This document shows, one piece after another, positions 41,568 through 51,332 of a stretch of 64,000 nt of DNA. The translations under genes and the position numbers were made by a program. Every line of letters begins with the position of its first letter. Position 1 is the first letter of the stretch. The stretch covers positions 20,239-84,238 of the forward strand of contig CAZFVA010000014.1 in the NCBI GenBank assembly GCA_964522105.1. The letters run 5' to 3'. This DNA is from JAGOFO01 sp964522105. GTDB taxonomy: Bacteria; Myxococcota_A; UBA9042; DTJE01. The notes under the pieces are model-generated. The model made no database searches. It had not been told where the DNA came from and worked only from the letters and a program-made list of their open reading frames with translations.

Positions 41568-44500
41568 TCACGGCGCGACGTACCCGTAGTAGCCGTTCGA
41601 GACTTCAAGCTGGTACGTCGTGCATCTTGGCGTTACCCCTGCCTTGCGCCTGACTTTCACAAACACCGTTCGTGTGTTGTCGCTGCTTACGTGAGCACCC
41701 GGGGAAGCGTAACCAGGGCATGTGTTGCACTTGTTTACCCAGTCAGTTCCGTGAATTCGCTTGCACTCAGCAAGGTCAGGTTTCGGCGCCGAGCAACTCT
41801 GAACCGGGCTGCTGTCGCTGGGACATTCACCGAGGGTGGCACTGTAGAAGTTAGTCGCGAAATCCCATGTCTGCGCATTTCCGCAAAGTAGACTCATGTA
41901 GTACCCGGATTCCGTCTCAACTCGTTTGTAAACATCGATTTCGTAGTCTGAATTTGGATTGTTCTTCAGGAATATCGTTAAGTTGTATGTGTCACATCCG
42001 GTTGGTTCTTCTGTCCATCCAATGTCCGTGCCAGTAACGATAAACCAGTCTTCCTGTGTCGGGAACGACAGTTTTCCGTCAAATGTCGCCAGTGTACTGT
42101 CATCCGGCAGTGTCCCCAGATTATAGGGCCAATTTTCATTTGCGCCCCCTTTCAGTTCAAACTGGTCACCTTGACATTCACAACCATTAGCCAGGTTCGA
42201 GTCGAAGTTATACCAGCCAGGCTGCTCGAGCACCGGGTCTGCAGCTTCACATTCCACAACGCACGTGCCACGGCAGAACATCGTTGCGTGAGCAAGTAAA
42301 GCCGGATTATGGGGGCACAGTTGCGCGATCGGTGTGTCATCAGCGAATCCGGAGCAGTCATTATCCTTGCCATCGCAGACTTCGACGTTGTCAGGGTTGA
42401 TGGTATCGTCGAAGTCATTACAGTCGTCGCCGCGTGTCGCGGTGAACTCCTGAGTCGGACCACAGAGGCACGCACTTATGAGAGTATCACCCCACGTGTC
42501 ATCGTCCGTGTCGACGTAGTATCTTACGCAGCCCGTAAGGTCCGGCGGGTCGGCAATCAAGTCGCAGTTATCATCGATGCCGTTGCAAACTTCGGTTTTT
42601 CCCGGGTTGCGGTTGACGTTGGCGTCATCGCAGTCGCCGACACTCAATGTCCGGTACAGACCCTGGGGTGAACACAGGCACCTGCTGCTGGTTTCAACAC
42701 CATACGCATCGTCATCATTGTCAAGGTAGAACACCTGACAACCGAACGTGTTAACCGGGTCAGTCACGCCATCGCAGTCGTTGTCGATGCTGTCACAGGA
42801 CTCTTCAAAGCCGGGATACATCGACGGATTGCTGTCGTTACAGTCCCCGGGGATTGGCGTCTTGTAAACAACGTCCGGTTTACACAGGCACTTGAAATCT
42901 TCAGTTACGCCGACGCCATCAGAGTCTATATCACGGTAGTAAACGATGCAGCCGGGTGCCCCGATCGGGTCCAGGATGCCATCACAGTTGTCGTCGATGC
43001 CGTTGCAGATTTCAATTGCGCCGGGATTAAGTTCCGTCCAACCGAATTGATTGGTAGTCGGCACGCAGGCTTCGCACGGAATGCCTGGCTTCGGGTCACC
43101 GACGTTGTAACAGACATCGTTGATTATGCATGCGTCAGGTGAAAGCGGGTTGGTACACCCACCGGCACTGTCGCACTGGTCAAGGGTACAGACGATGTTG
43201 TCTTCACACGAGTATTCCAGACCCTGGCACAAACCATCCAGGCAGATGTCGTTAATTGTGCAGGACTGGAAATCGTTACAGAACATTCCATCGTTAAGCG
43301 ACCATTCCTCGGTTGAAAGTGTTGGCGTACATTTCTGACAGATATTATCGGGGCTCGGGCTGTTGGCCGCGTAGCACTTGTTCATGATTCGGCAGAAACC
43401 GGGTTTGAGGGTAAACAGGCAACCACCCTGCCCATCGCACTCATCGGTTGTACAGGCCATGCCATCGTCGCATGTATAGGCTCTTCCCACGCATTCGCCC
43501 GAGGTGCATACGTCATGTCTGGTGCAGATTTCACCGTCGTCGCACGGAAGGCTGTCATTGAATGACCAGTCGCTGCGGCTGGATGATGACACGCAGGCCA
43601 GACAGTGGTTCGTTGCGTTAAGAGTCTGGTCGCGGAAACAAGTTCCATCGATCAGGCACCAGCCACTGGTCGTTACATGACTGCATGTCCCGTCGCCGTT
43701 GCAGGAATCGGCAGTGCACGACAGCTCGTCGTCACAACTGTAGGACGTTCCTTCACACTGATGGTTCAAGCAGGCATCATTTGATGTGCAATCTAATTCA
43801 TCATCACAGACGACGCCGTCATTAGCAGACCATTCCGCAACACTTGCCGCCGGATTGCAGAATTCGCACAGATTGCCGATGTTAGCCTCGCCGCCGTCAT
43901 AACAGCCACCCAGAATCAGGCATTTTGCTTCTTCGACTTCGTATCCACATCCGCCAAGTCCATTACATATATCTACTGTACACGGCACACCGTCATTGCA
44001 GTCGTAAGCCTGACCAGCGCATTCGCCAGCAAAGCAGAAGTCCCCGAAACTACAGCTGTTCAGGTCATTGCAAACTATTCCATCGTCATATGACCAGGCG
44101 TATGGGTTTGCTGCCGGATCGCACATCAGGCAGACGTTGGTCGCGTGTTTGACTCCACCCAGAACGCACTGGTTGTCAATGACGCACCATCCGGTCAGGG
44201 GCACCGTGCCGCACAGGCTGAATTGACAGAAGTCGGTTGTGCAGGCCAGGTGGTCATCACAGATGATCGGGTTGCCCTGGCAGCTATTGCCGATGCAGAT
44301 ATCTCCGATTGTGCATGTATCCTGGTCGTCGCACTCCCCACCGTCTGTAATGGTCCATGCTGTGTTTGAAGTTGGCGGGACGCACCTTTCGCACTGGTTC
44401 TGGCCCTTTTGCTGCCCGAATTCGTAACAAAGCCCATCAATTGAGCAGGCGTTCACTTCTACAGTATTTGTACACTGTCCCAGAGCGTCGCATGTGTCAA

Positions 44501-47186
44501 TTGTGCAGGCAATTGCGTCATCGCACTTTGCCAGACCTATGCAGTCCCCGGACGCGCACTTGTCGCCTACGGTGCATAGAGAACCGTCATCGCAGGACAG
44601 GCCTTCCCTCCAGGCAGACCAGAACTGGTTGCTGGTTGATGGCAGGCACGCCCCGCATGCGTTGTCGGGCTGCGGTGTATTTGCGGCAACGCAGATATCG
44701 TCAATAAGGCAGAAATCTGGCTGAATATCGAATCGGCAGGTGCCATCCCCTACGCAGACATCGTTGGTACAGGCAAGGGTATCGGAGCATGAGTAATCAA
44801 TACCGGAACAGACGCCGGCCACGCATTTGTCTTCTTTCGTGCATGGAATGCCGTCCTGGCAGTTTTCGCCTTCTGCGCGCGGGGTGAACTGGGTTTGAGA
44901 GTACTGAGTGTTGCATGTTCTGCACGCGTAACCGGGGTCCTGCTGGTTGTTCACGAAGCAGACGCCGCTGATAAGACAGGCACCGGGAGAGATTGGATTG
45001 AAGCAGTTGCCCAGACCGTCGCAGGCATCGTCTGTACAGGCGATATTGTCGTCGCACGAGTAAACCTCGCCGATACATTCGCCATCGACACACGTGTCAT
45101 TGAGTGAACACTGATCAAGATCATCGCAGAAGCCGCCGTTGACGGGGCTCCATCCTTCCCTGTCCAGCAGGGGGTCACAGTACTGGCAGCCGCTGGTCGG
45201 GTTGTACGAGCCCGGCATTACGCACTCGTTGTTGATGCGGCACCAGCCTTCCTGAACAGCATTGATGCAGCCGCCAAGTCCGTCGCACGAATCGTCGGTA
45301 CATGACAGATTGTCGTTACAACTGTAAGCGATACCGCTGCATGAACCGTTTGTGCATTTGTCGGTCTTTGTACAAAGATTTAAGTCGCTGCAGGCTGTGT
45401 CATTCGGGGCAATCGGATTTGAACACTGGCCATTTGCCAGGTTGCATGATCCGGCGATATGGCATCCGTCAAGTGGTTGACAGATTACGGGGTTGGCGCC
45501 AACACACGAGCCGTCCTGGCAAGTGTCTGTCTGCGTACACGGGTTGCTGTCGTTGCAGGTGGAGTTGTTCGGCTTGAAAACTTCGCTGCATGTCCCGTCA
45601 GCAGTATTACACGTTCCTGCCAGATGGCAGTTTGAGATTGGCGGACAGACAGTTGCCGTGCCAACACATTCCTGCGCAACGCACTTGTCAAATCGGGTAC
45701 ACAGGTTGCCGTCATTGCAGTTTGATCCTTCCGGAAGGACTCCAAGAGTGCATGTGCCGGTTGACGGGTCGCACGTTCCCGGGTCCTTGCACGGGTCAAC
45801 TATGCTGCAGGCGACTGGATTGTGGCCGACGCAGGCACCGTTGCTGCATTCGTCAGTTCTTGTGCAGAGGTTGTTGTCATTACAGGGCGTTCCAGTTTCG
45901 GATTTTGGGTGAGTACATGCACCTGCCGAGCAGATGTCATCAGTACACTGGTTGGTGTCGGCCGGGCATGGCGTGCCAAAATCAGCATTGACGGGAACGC
46001 ATCCGCCGCTGCCGTCACAGTTGTTTGCTGCCATACATGTAAGGACCGGACAGGAGTATGTTGTGCCACCGCATACACCATACTGGCAGCGGTCGTTTCT
46101 TGTACAAGGTTTGCCGTCGTTGCATCCTGCTGAATTGAACCTGGTCTTACAGCCGACGCCTTCCTGACAGTAGTCATCCGTGCAGACGTTCGTGTCATCA
46201 CAGACCACTGTGTCGCCGGTGCATGTTCCGCTTCTGCAGGAATCGTTTTCAGTGCAGAGCAGATTGTCGTTGCATTCCTGACCGGTCAACGGGTCATGGG
46301 TACATCCCAGTTCGTTGCAACCGTCGGTGGTGCATGGGTTGTCGTCATCGCAGGAGTTGGTACCGATGCAGACACCGTTTGTACACGTGTCTGTTATCGT
46401 GCATGGATTATCGTCATCGCATTTCATGCCCGAACGCTTGTCATGAACGCAACCGGAGGCTGTGTCGCATCTGTCGTCAGTACAGTCGTTCGTGTCGTTG
46501 CAGTCAAGGGTGGTGCCGATGCATGAACCACTGCTGCAACTGTCATCGCCGGTGCATGCGTTGCCGTCGTTGCAGGGGCCGTAATATGGTCTGTGGTAAC
46601 AGGAGTTGGCTTCATCGCACAGATCCTGGGTACATTCCAGATCGTCGTCGCAGTCTTTGGGCGCACCGATACATTCGCCGTCCAGACACTTGTCTTCTAT
46701 TGTGCAGAATAAGTTATCACTGCAGGACGAGTCGTTTTCGGCAAATACCGCGACGCACAGATTGTCGTCATTGCATGCGGCCACGTGGCAGACTTCAAGA
46801 GTCAGTTTGCCGGCACAGTCTTCAACATTGATGCACTCAATTACCTGGATGTCAGGGTTGTCGCCGACGTCGCCGATGTCGCTGGCGTCTTTAATATCGT
46901 GTGTAATATCATAAACTTCTACGGTAGTCTGGTCGTCCGGGATGTCGCGCACCGAATCATCCGCCGCCACGTCGGTGTCGACCGGAATCAGGGTGTCAAG
47001 ATCTTCAACGTCGCGAGTGTCGGTCGTAATAACTTCGGCGGTGCCGTCCGGCACAATGATGTCCCCGGAAATATCCGGGCCGCCATCGTTGCTGGTATCT
47101 TCGGGGGCAGGGCTATTTCCGCAACCCGCAATTGCCAGGACCAGAACAGCCGACAGGAGTGTCGATCTCATAACAACCCGCTTCAT
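41568..47186 (-). CDS. giant Cys-rich repeat lipoprotein with MopE-like domains
   Basis: A 1872-residue protein with lipobox LAIAGC and an Asp/Thr/Val linker of about 90 residues. A first block (about 110-595) has slime-mould-type units such as CNDGNACTGDDSC. Then come nine units of about 87 residues (about 597-1389). Each has about 12 Cys and a shared plan: CDD-x3-C, GxCxG, CDGxGGC, GxCxI, CxxC and a conserved Trp. Four MopE-like segments (CNGIDDNCDG and variants) with Asp-rich loops follow, probably binding Ca2+ or Cu. A globular C-terminal domain (about 1610-1872) ends the chain. It is probably an extended, disulfide-braced surface fibre; function is unknown. AGAGGTGA precedes ATG 47186. 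Confidence 0.82.
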   Translation of the reverse strand: MKRVVMRSTLLSAVLVLAIAGCGNSPAPEDTSNDGGPDISGDIIVPDGTAEVITTDTRDVEDLDTLIPVDTDVAADDSVRDIPDDQTTVEVYDITHDIKDASDIGDVGDNPDIQVIECINVEDCAGKLTLEVCHVAACNDDNLCVAVFAENDSSCSDNLFCTIEDKCLDGECIGAPKDCDDDLECTQDLCDEANSCYHRPYYGPCNDGNACTGDDSCSSGSCIGTTLDCNDTNDCTDDRCDTASGCVHDKRSGMKCDDDNPCTITDTCTNGVCIGTNSCDDDNPCTTDGCNELGCTHDPLTGQECNDNLLCTENDSCRSGTCTGDTVVCDDTNVCTDDYCQEGVGCKTRFNSAGCNDGKPCTRNDRCQYGVCGGTTYSCPVLTCMAANNCDGSGGCVPVNADFGTPCPADTNQCTDDICSAGACTHPKSETGTPCNDNNLCTRTDECSNGACVGHNPVACSIVDPCKDPGTCDPSTGTCTLGVLPEGSNCNDGNLCTRFDKCVAQECVGTATVCPPISNCHLAGTCNTADGTCSEVFKPNNSTCNDSNPCTQTDTCQDGSCVGANPVICQPLDGCHIAGSCNLANGQCSNPIAPNDTACSDLNLCTKTDKCTNGSCSGIAYSCNDNLSCTDDSCDGLGGCINAVQEGWCRINNECVMPGSYNPTSGCQYCDPLLDREGWSPVNGGFCDDLDQCSLNDTCVDGECIGEVYSCDDNIACTDDACDGLGNCFNPISPGACLISGVCFVNNQQDPGYACRTCNTQYSQTQFTPRAEGENCQDGIPCTKEDKCVAGVCSGIDYSCSDTLACTNDVCVGDGTCRFDIQPDFCLIDDICVAANTPQPDNACGACLPSTSNQFWSAWREGLSCDDGSLCTVGDKCASGDCIGLAKCDDAIACTIDTCDALGQCTNTVEVNACSIDGLCYEFGQQKGQNQCERCVPPTSNTAWTITDGGECDDQDTCTIGDICIGNSCQGNPIICDDHLACTTDFCQFSLCGTVPLTGWCVIDNQCVLGGVKHATNVCLMCDPAANPYAWSYDDGIVCNDLNSCSFGDFCFAGECAGQAYDCNDGVPCTVDICNGLGGCGYEVEEAKCLILGGCYDGGEANIGNLCEFCNPAASVAEWSANDGVVCDDELDCTSNDACLNHQCEGTSYSCDDELSCTADSCNGDGTCSHVTTSGWCLIDGTCFRDQTLNATNHCLACVSSSSRSDWSFNDSLPCDDGEICTRHDVCTSGECVGRAYTCDDGMACTTDECDGQGGCLFTLKPGFCRIMNKCYAANSPSPDNICQKCTPTLSTEEWSLNDGMFCNDFQSCTINDICLDGLCQGLEYSCEDNIVCTLDQCDSAGGCTNPLSPDACIINDVCYNVGDPKPGIPCEACVPTTNQFGWTELNPGAIEICNGIDDNCDGILDPIGAPGCIVYYRDIDSDGVGVTEDFKCLCKPDVVYKTPIPGDCNDSNPSMYPGFEESCDSIDNDCDGVTDPVNTFGCQVFYLDNDDDAYGVETSSRCLCSPQGLYRTLSVGDCDDANVNRNPGKTEVCNGIDDNCDLIADPPDLTGCVRYYVDTDDDTWGDTLISACLCGPTQEFTATRGDDCNDFDDTINPDNVEVCDGKDNDCSGFADDTPIAQLCPHNPALLAHATMFCRGTCVVECEAADPVLEQPGWYNFDSNLANGCECQGDQFELKGGANENWPYNLGTLPDDSTLATFDGKLSFPTQEDWFIVTGTDIGWTEEPTGCDTYNLTIFLKNNPNSDYEIDVYKRVETESGYYMSLLCGNAQTWDFATNFYSATLGECPSDSSPVQSCSAPKPDLAECKRIHGTDWVNKCNTCPGYASPGAHVSSDNTRTVFVKVRRKAGVTPRCTTYQLEVSNGYYGYVAP
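43014..45396 (-). repeat. nine tandem coding repeats of about 260 bp
   Basis: The central part of the giant lipoprotein gene is nine degenerate units of about 87 codons each. Each reads as about 12 Cys in the same spacing, ending in a Trp-containing linker (EEWSLNDG type). They differ at many positions, so the duplication is old, and little recent copying is seen. Confidence 0.8.
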
Positions 47187-47395
47187 CACTCACCTCTGAA
47201 CAGGGATTACGGTCCCTGATTACCAAACATTCGCCGGTCCAATCTCGTATTGGAAAAGAAACAGCACGCTGTATATTACATTATTAACGCCCGCACGCGC
47301 CACAATAAGCGTGTGTTCTGGAAATCCTGTCAAGGATAGTTCAAACTGTTCAGCACTTTGCCGGTCTTTCTTTGCGCGTGGTTTATGGAGGAACA

Positions 47396-48619
47396 ATGGA
47401 AACTTCGGAAGTCAGTTTGATTGATAAATACTCAGCCGCTCTGGTTGAATCGATGCAGGATCACAGGGTGTCCGCAGTACTGTCGGGTGCCTTGATAGAT
47501 CGGCTTGACAGCCATATTCGGAAGAATTTTATTGAATGGTTTCAAAAGGTTCTGGACTCAGGCGAGTTTGATTTCAGCGGCTTCCCGGACGATATCAAGG
47601 CAGACCCGGATGTCGCCGAAAAAGCGGCCAGATTTGTCGAGATGGAGGCTGGCGAACTGCAGCAGGTGTCTGTTTCGGCAGTTGCCGGTCTTATAGGGGA
47701 CTTTGTTCTTCAGAATCGGGCGGAAGTTATTGCCGCGATGAATGCTGCCGGCGAAGGGCCGGGTGGCGACAGGGCCGGGCACGTCTGGAAGGCTTCGGCA
47801 CTGGTGCGCGAATCCAGGCAGAAGGTTGACGCGCTTGGTGCGGTCGAAAGCCTGGAAGATGCGGAACAGCAGTTCGAAGAAATTCGCGATGCGCTTGAAG
47901 AGGCCCGCGAAATACTCGGGATGCTTATTCTTGACGATGCAATTCTTTACAGCGCCACGCCTGGTGCGGATGAAACTGTCGCCGGGGGATTGCCTGCAGT
48001 TACGCCTTACGGTCGCAGAATCGACGTCGAGGACTTGTTGCTGGAATCATGGATTGTCGAGGTTGATGCCCACATGATGCTTGCTGACAAGGCGGGCGAG
48101 CCACTCGGTTGTTGTAAAATTGCGCCGGAAGAACAGCGGCAGTTCATCCTGGATGCCGTCGTGGCGATTCAAGAGGCAATCACAATCCGCCCCGAGCCTG
48201 CCCTTATCCTTCGTTTCGGTGAACTTCGACTTGCCAAGGGTGATGTCGGTGAAGCCCGCGCTGCCGCCGGCAAGTTGATGGAGGTCATCGAGGATGAAGA
48301 GGACGAACTGTACGTACGGGCTTCCAGACTGCTTGCCGCGGTCGAGGAGGCTTCGCCCCTTGGAAAACACGACAAAAGGTGTTTCATTGCGACCGCTGCG
48401 ATGGGCGATGTGGATGCTCCGCAGGTTCAAACTTTGCGGTGTTTCCGTGATGAAGTACTGATGGAATCCGGTCCCGGCCGGGCATTTGTACAGATTTACT
48501 ACCGGCTTTCGCCCCCGGCGGCCAGATTTATTGCCGGCAGGCCACGGCTTCGGGCGGCCGTTCGCAGTTGCCTGATTGTTCCTGCTGCGCGGGCAGTCCG
48601 TCGTACCGGAATCCGGTAA
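47396..48619 (+). CDS. CFI-box C-terminal domain protein
   Basis: A 407-residue soluble protein. The N-terminal 300 residues are helical and acidic with TPR-like stretches (EEQRQFILDAVVAIQEAITIRP, KGDVGEARAAAGKLMEVIED) but match no family I know. The C-terminus has CFIATAAMG (329-337) followed by LRCFRDEVL and PAARFIAGRPRLRAAVR, the CFI-box tail found at the end of many unrelated bacterial proteins with no known role. GGAGG lies five bases before ATG 47396. It is followed 37 bp later by a ParA-type ATPase gene. Confidence 0.72.
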   Translation: METSEVSLIDKYSAALVESMQDHRVSAVLSGALIDRLDSHIRKNFIEWFQKVLDSGEFDFSGFPDDIKADPDVAEKAARFVEMEAGELQQVSVSAVAGLIGDFVLQNRAEVIAAMNAAGEGPGGDRAGHVWKASALVRESRQKVDALGAVESLEDAEQQFEEIRDALEEAREILGMLILDDAILYSATPGADETVAGGLPAVTPYGRRIDVEDLLLESWIVEVDAHMMLADKAGEPLGCCKIAPEEQRQFILDAVVAIQEAITIRPEPALILRFGELRLAKGDVGEARAAAGKLMEVIEDEEDELYVRASRLLAAVEEASPLGKHDKRCFIATAAMGDVDAPQVQTLRCFRDEVLMESGPGRAFVQIYYRLSPPAARFIAGRPRLRAAVRSCLIVPAARAVRRTGIR

Positions 48620-48656
48620 CGCTGATGCCGTCGGCTGATTTGAATGGAGTCAGACT

Positions 48657-49535
48657 ATGTCCCTGACAGAACAACTGAAAAAGATCATAGGGATGGAAGA
48701 CGAATCTGGCACGGCCCCGGCGAAGGCCCGGATTATTGCTGTTGCAGCCAGAAAGGGCGGTGTCGGAAAGACTACGACCACTGTCAATCTTGCCGTGGCG
48801 ATGTCACGGTTTTTCGGCCTTGATGTCCTTGTCATGGACCTTGACGGGCAGGGGCATGTTTTTGAGTCGCTGTCGAAGGTTATCCCGGATACGACCGGCG
48901 CTTCACTGTCAGATATTCTTCTGTCAAACGGGCGGGATTCCCGCGATTTGATGGATATTGTCGTGCCTACCGGCCTGGATCGTCTGTGGGTGACGCCTTC
49001 TGACAAGGGTCTTGCCGCGACAGAAGGTATTCTTGCGGGCCGCATCGGCCGCGAGTTTCTGCTGCGAAATGTAATCAGGAAGGCGGCCGCAAGGTTTGAC
49101 GTGATACTTTTTGACTGTCCCCCGAATGTCGGAAACCTGACGTTGAATGCACTTACTGCCGCGACCCACGTGCTGATTCCATGTGATATGAGCGTCCTTT
49201 CACTGGCCGCAGTCAGCGACATCATCGGAGTTGTGGATACTGTAAACGAACAACTTGGTCATAACCTTGAGGTCCTTGGAATTCTTCCGACCCGTGTGGA
49301 CAAAAGAAACGGAAGACTTACCGAAGAAGTTATGAAAAAGCTTGAACATTCATGGGGTTCACGTGTTTGTCGTACACGGATTCCTTCTAACAGCGCGCTT
49401 GCAAGGGCTCAGATGGCCGGTAAGTCGATTTTTGATTTTGAGCCGAGGGCGGCCGGTGCCACAGCCTACAAGAATCTGGCGACCGAGACGTTGAACAGAA
49501 TGGGGTTTCAGATTACCAGCCGGAAACAAGACTGA
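48657..49535 (+). CDS. ParA/MinD-family ATPase
   Basis: A 292-residue ATPase. The deviant Walker A motif is KGGVGKTT, with DLDGQGH at switch I and DVILFDCPPNVGNLTLNAL at Walker B. Such proteins position DNA, chemoreceptors or other cargo by ATP-driven surface binding. No ParB or parS-like gene is adjacent, so it is probably an orphan ParA serving other cargo, possibly with the CFI-box protein 37 bp upstream. Its 3' end overlaps the convergent kinase gene by 23 bp. Confidence 0.88.
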   Translation: MSLTEQLKKIIGMEDESGTAPAKARIIAVAARKGGVGKTTTTVNLAVAMSRFFGLDVLVMDLDGQGHVFESLSKVIPDTTGASLSDILLSNGRDSRDLMDIVVPTGLDRLWVTPSDKGLAATEGILAGRIGREFLLRNVIRKAAARFDVILFDCPPNVGNLTLNALTAATHVLIPCDMSVLSLAAVSDIIGVVDTVNEQLGHNLEVLGILPTRVDKRNGRLTEEVMKKLEHSWGSRVCRTRIPSNSALARAQMAGKSIFDFEPRAAGATAYKNLATETLNRMGFQITSRKQD

Positions 49536-50514
49536 TTCTGGAGTGGTCGGCCCACGGTAATGACGCAAGCAGCCTTGTCGCGGTCGTCGGCCGAAGGTCC
49601 GGGTTCTTTTCCATCAGATGGGCAAAGACCTCAAGAATGACTTTCCCTGTCTCGGTGCACGCGATCGATTCGGGCATACGCGGTGCCGGGGCCTGAAGAT
49701 GGGCCAGCATAAGGTCCTGCTGGTCTTCTGCATCAAAACACGGTTTTCCCGTGATCATTTCAAACAGTACAACCCCCAGGGAATACAGGTCGCTGCGCTC
49801 GTCAAGTTGACCGCCAGACACCTGTTCAGGACTCATGTAGGCAGGTGTCCCGTCGACGGTCAGTCCATTTGGTGAAGCATTCAGGGGTGTTGCGACGCCA
49901 AGATCCATAAGGCGGACGTGTCCGGCCTGAATTTTGCGCGCATATCTTTTTCCGGTCAGGAAGATGTTTTCAGGTTTAATGTCGCGATGCACGTATCCGC
50001 AGTTGTGAACAGCCGTCAGCGCCTTTGCAACGCCTGCAAGAACTTCCCCGGCGTCGTCAGGAGACAGTCTGCCGCGCGTTGCCAGTCTGTCAGCCAGAGT
50101 CTGGCCTTCAAGCAGCTCCATCGACATGAAACAGTGTCCATCACGTGATATGCCGCCTTCATGGACGCGCACGACGTTGTCGTTTCTGATTTTTCGCATG
50201 ACGGCGACTTCGGTAAGGAATAATTCACGCCAGCGACAGTCGGTGGCCATTTCTGGTGCCAGAAGTTTAATGGCGACGGCCCGCGCGGTCAGGGCATCCC
50301 AGGCGCTGAATATCCGGCACATTCCGCCATCGCCGACTTTGGTGGCTATGCGGTAGCGGAACCCGACAGACTCGCCCGGTCGCGGCAATCTTTCTGCAAG
50401 GACATGAAGGTCACCACCGTCATGCGGGCAGACGGGCGGGTCTGCTGACATGAAGACACGTCCGCATTTTTCGCAGAATGCGCTGATGGTCTGACCCCTT
50501 TTAAGACAAAACAC
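49513..50514 (-). CDS. Ser/Thr protein kinase with N-terminal zinc ribbon
   Basis: About 333 residues. An N-terminal zinc ribbon (FCEKCGRVF...VCPHDGG) is followed by a Hanks-type kinase with a glycine loop (GDGGMCRIFSAWD), Lys in AIKLL, HRDIKPEN, DLG in place of DFG, and SPE. It ends soon after the kinase fold, without membrane or sensor domains. Its target is unknown. GTG 50514 keeps the zinc ribbon but lacks a ribosome site. AAGGGG (50495-50500) instead precedes an in-frame ATC at 50485-50487, so the true start is open. It is the last gene of the rpoN cluster. Confidence 0.85.
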   Translation of the reverse strand: MFCLKRGQTISAFCEKCGRVFMSADPPVCPHDGGDLHVLAERLPRPGESVGFRYRIATKVGDGGMCRIFSAWDALTARAVAIKLLAPEMATDCRWRELFLTEVAVMRKIRNDNVVRVHEGGISRDGHCFMSMELLEGQTLADRLATRGRLSPDDAGEVLAGVAKALTAVHNCGYVHRDIKPENIFLTGKRYARKIQAGHVRLMDLGVATPLNASPNGLTVDGTPAYMSPEQVSGGQLDERSDLYSLGVVLFEMITGKPCFDAEDQQDLMLAHLQAPAPRMPESIACTETGKVILEVFAHLMEKNPDLRPTTATRLLASLPWADHSRISLVSGW

Positions 50515-50570
50515 GCCGTACCGGTTGATTCTATTTGATATTTTCGGGGTGGGCCAAGAAGACGACAGGC

Positions 50571-51332
50571 TTACTTCTGCAGTTTCATCGGGCGTCCGCA
50601 CATCGCGCAAGGTATCTGTCCTGTGGCCGTCTGTCTTGTCCGGGGGATTCGGACCCCGCACCGGTCACAGACCAGGAACACTTTGACAAATGAACTGCCC
50701 CTTTCGTCGGTTGATCTTCCCGACCTGACATCCTGATTATCGCCTTCATGGCGTCTGGAGCCACTGCGGCTGCGGTCTGCGTTCGTCTGGTCAAACGGCA
50801 GCGTCATGTCCGAAGGCATCTGTGTCATCAGATTGGGATCATCAGGCAACACAGTGGGGATGCCGTCATCACCGTTGTCAATTATGGCTGAATCGATGAC
50901 TTCACTCGAGGCACAACCCGGTTCGCCCAGCCCCGGTTCAGGGGCGGTCGGTTCCGCCTCAACGATATCGAATGCCTTTCTGACGGCCCAGCGCACCTTT
51001 TTGGCGGCGTACATGACGTCAGTCATTCGTGACGTTCTGCCGTCACCGGCTTTTGCTGGTGTCGTAAAAAGGGCAAGAACACCGATCTGGTCGCTGACGG
51101 CTGACAGTTCGCCGATGTCCCTGATCGTTTCGTAAACCTTTCCAATATCCCACATGACACCGGCCGGACGGTCTGCCGCCTCGCACAGTGCCCTCAGATA
51201 CTTTTCCGCACCCTGGGACGCTGAGTAGCGTGCGGCAGGGGCGCTGCGGCCGGCAAGTCTGCCTGCATCAAACAGATCGTCATCAGCTTCTTCAATAAGT
51301 CCGGCCACTTCTGCGGCTTCAATTGTTTTCAT
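50571..51332 (-). CDS. HEPN-like protein with C-terminal zinc ribbon
   Basis: A 253-residue protein. Residues 5-125 form a helical HEPN-like domain (ARYSASQGAEKYLRALCEA). No Rx4-6H ribonuclease motif is visible, so it is probably a non-catalytic HEPN. A long acidic, disordered middle follows. The C-terminus is a zinc ribbon with C222, C225, C242 and C245. Its start overlaps the end of rapZ by 14 bp, and a zinc-ribbon kinase follows 56 bp later, so the three genes are probably cotranscribed. The protein may be a kinase substrate or adaptor, but that is speculation. Confidence 0.65.
   Translation of the reverse strand: MKTIEAAEVAGLIEEADDDLFDAGRLAGRSAPAARYSASQGAEKYLRALCEAADRPAGVMWDIGKVYETIRDIGELSAVSDQIGVLALFTTPAKAGDGRTSRMTDVMYAAKKVRWAVRKAFDIVEAEPTAPEPGLGEPGCASSEVIDSAIIDNGDDGIPTVLPDDPNLMTQMPSDMTLPFDQTNADRSRSGSRRHEGDNQDVRSGRSTDERGSSFVKVFLVCDRCGVRIPRTRQTATGQIPCAMCGRPMKLQK

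Noticed and set aside
46223..46831. 202-codon plus-strand frame inside the giant lipoprotein
   Set aside because: It is a mirror of the Cys-rich repeats, being itself rich in Cys and Arg, and has no ribosome site.
50571..51332. HEPN/MNT toxin-antitoxin pair
   Set aside because: No MNT nucleotidyltransferase gene is adjacent and no Rx4-6H motif is seen; the neighbours are rapZ and a kinase.
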